Source of the DNA: Mikrocytos mackini
Lineage: Eukaryota; Endomyxa; Ascetosporea; Mikrocytida; Mikrocytiidae
NCBI GenBank assembly: GCA_030180075.1
Contig: JASNJN010000133.1
Coordinates: 1-31,042 of the forward strand
Reading direction: 5' to 3'
Length of the DNA stretch: 31,042 bases
Both the position numbers and the translations under genes were made by a program. Below are positions 30,644 through 31,042 of the stretch, piece by piece. The stretch's first letter is position 1; each line of letters begins with the position of its first letter. The notes below the pieces were generated by a model. It was not told the origin of the DNA, did no database searches, and saw only the letters and a list, made by a program, of their open reading frames with translations.

Positions 30644-31042
30644 CATACGCCGCTTTCTTCGGCTACGATCACAGCTTGCCCCCTCAGCCAGCTGTAGATC
30701 ACCAAGGATCCTTTCAACCCCACGTTTTGGATTTTCCCAACGAGGTGGTTGATTGTGCGGATCCGCTTGGGTTTGTTTGCCCAGGAGGTTACCTGCTGTT
30801 TGCAGGACCTCTTTAAAAAGTGTATAAGACTTTGGGTAGAGCGTTTGGAAATTACTCCGAGTTGTCCAATAATGAAGGCTCTCACNTTCACCTCGAAACC
30901 AGGGTACTGGTTTCGCAGGACAGGGATGAGATCCAGGTATTTCCCGGACTTCTCTTCTTCCCGAGATTTAATCAAGTCCTCGGCGGGGACTGCTACTTCT
31001 AGCAATTCTACCCGCCTGGATGCATGGTCTATTGCTATGATA
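30643..31042 (-). CDS. C-terminal end of a LINE-type reverse transcriptase, 5' partial
   Basis: The open frame enters at the window edge and reads IAIDHASRRVELLEVAVPAE, then REEEKSGKYLDLIPVL, then AFIIGQLGVISKRSTQSL, ending after LVIYSWLRGQAVIV at TGA 30645-30643. This order (VAVP, E-rich KY block, IIGxLG) is the region downstream of the reverse transcriptase domain in R2-, CRE- and similar non-LTR elements. It is followed in that family by a short hydrophobic tail such as the one here. The TTG at 31005 is not a start; the gene extends beyond the window. Its GC content is visibly higher than that of any other ORF here, which suggests a distinct origin or recent arrival. One N gives a single X residue. 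Confidence 0.8.
   Translation of the reverse strand, partial: IIAIDHASRRVELLEVAVPAEDLIKSREEEKSGKYLDLIPVLRNQYPGFEVXVRAFIIGQLGVISKRSTQSLIHFLKRSCKQQVTSWANKPKRIRTINHLVGKIQNVGLKGSLVIYSWLRGQAVIVAEESGV

Noticed and set aside
1-31042. CRISPR array, bacterial operon or phage
   Set aside because: No spaced repeats of that type, no ribosome binding sites; all recognisable proteins are eukaryotic or eukaryotic transposon proteins.

Overview
The window looks like a piece of a small, AT-rich eukaryotic nuclear genome that is sparse in host genes and full of transposons. The best guess is a microsporidian of the large-genome, transposon-rich kind (Hamiltosporidium-like). That is an inference. It rests on intronless host genes whose ATG lies directly behind an AAATTT-type box, on start codons of divergent neighbours only 11 and 20 bp apart, and on strong AT bias. 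No rRNA, tRNA or species-diagnostic gene is present to prove it. A few N positions show that the assembly is a draft.

Host genes sit in two small islands. Island 1 (2626-3980) is a divergent pair: a 67-aa protein resembling dynein light chain LC8 (weak call), and a 376-aa CYRI/FAM49-type Rac1-binding protein (strong call), which share a 20-bp AAATTT spacer. Island 2 (13875-14925) is another divergent pair: an AAA-type P-loop protein cut by an assembly gap, and the TFIIA small subunit (TOA2), with only 11 bp between the two ATGs.

The rest is mobile DNA. 1-1667 is a MULE transposase relic with a C-terminal PHD finger. 4949-9782 is an almost intact MULE with 416-bp terminal inverted repeats that contain the promoter and the first 40 codons of the transposase. 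11345-13693 is a broken piggyBac element with a TTAA end. 21.6-23.0 kb is a hAT transposase relic with a BED finger. 27.8-29.9 kb is a third MULE relic. 30643-31042 is the C-terminus of a LINE-type reverse transcriptase, clearly richer in GC than its surroundings. Between them lie many non-autonomous elements: hAT-type MITEs (several with 8-bp target duplications), a TA-flanked mariner/pogo-like MITE, a foldback element with triple repeats in each arm, and nested insertions.

The items most worth following up are the CYRI homologue, the extremely short bidirectional promoters, the MULE whose repeats start a truncated antisense zinc-finger ORF, the PHD-tailed MULE, the repeated GC-rich islands that each begin with an AAATTT box, and a zinc-finger ORF built on a 15-bp minisatellite.
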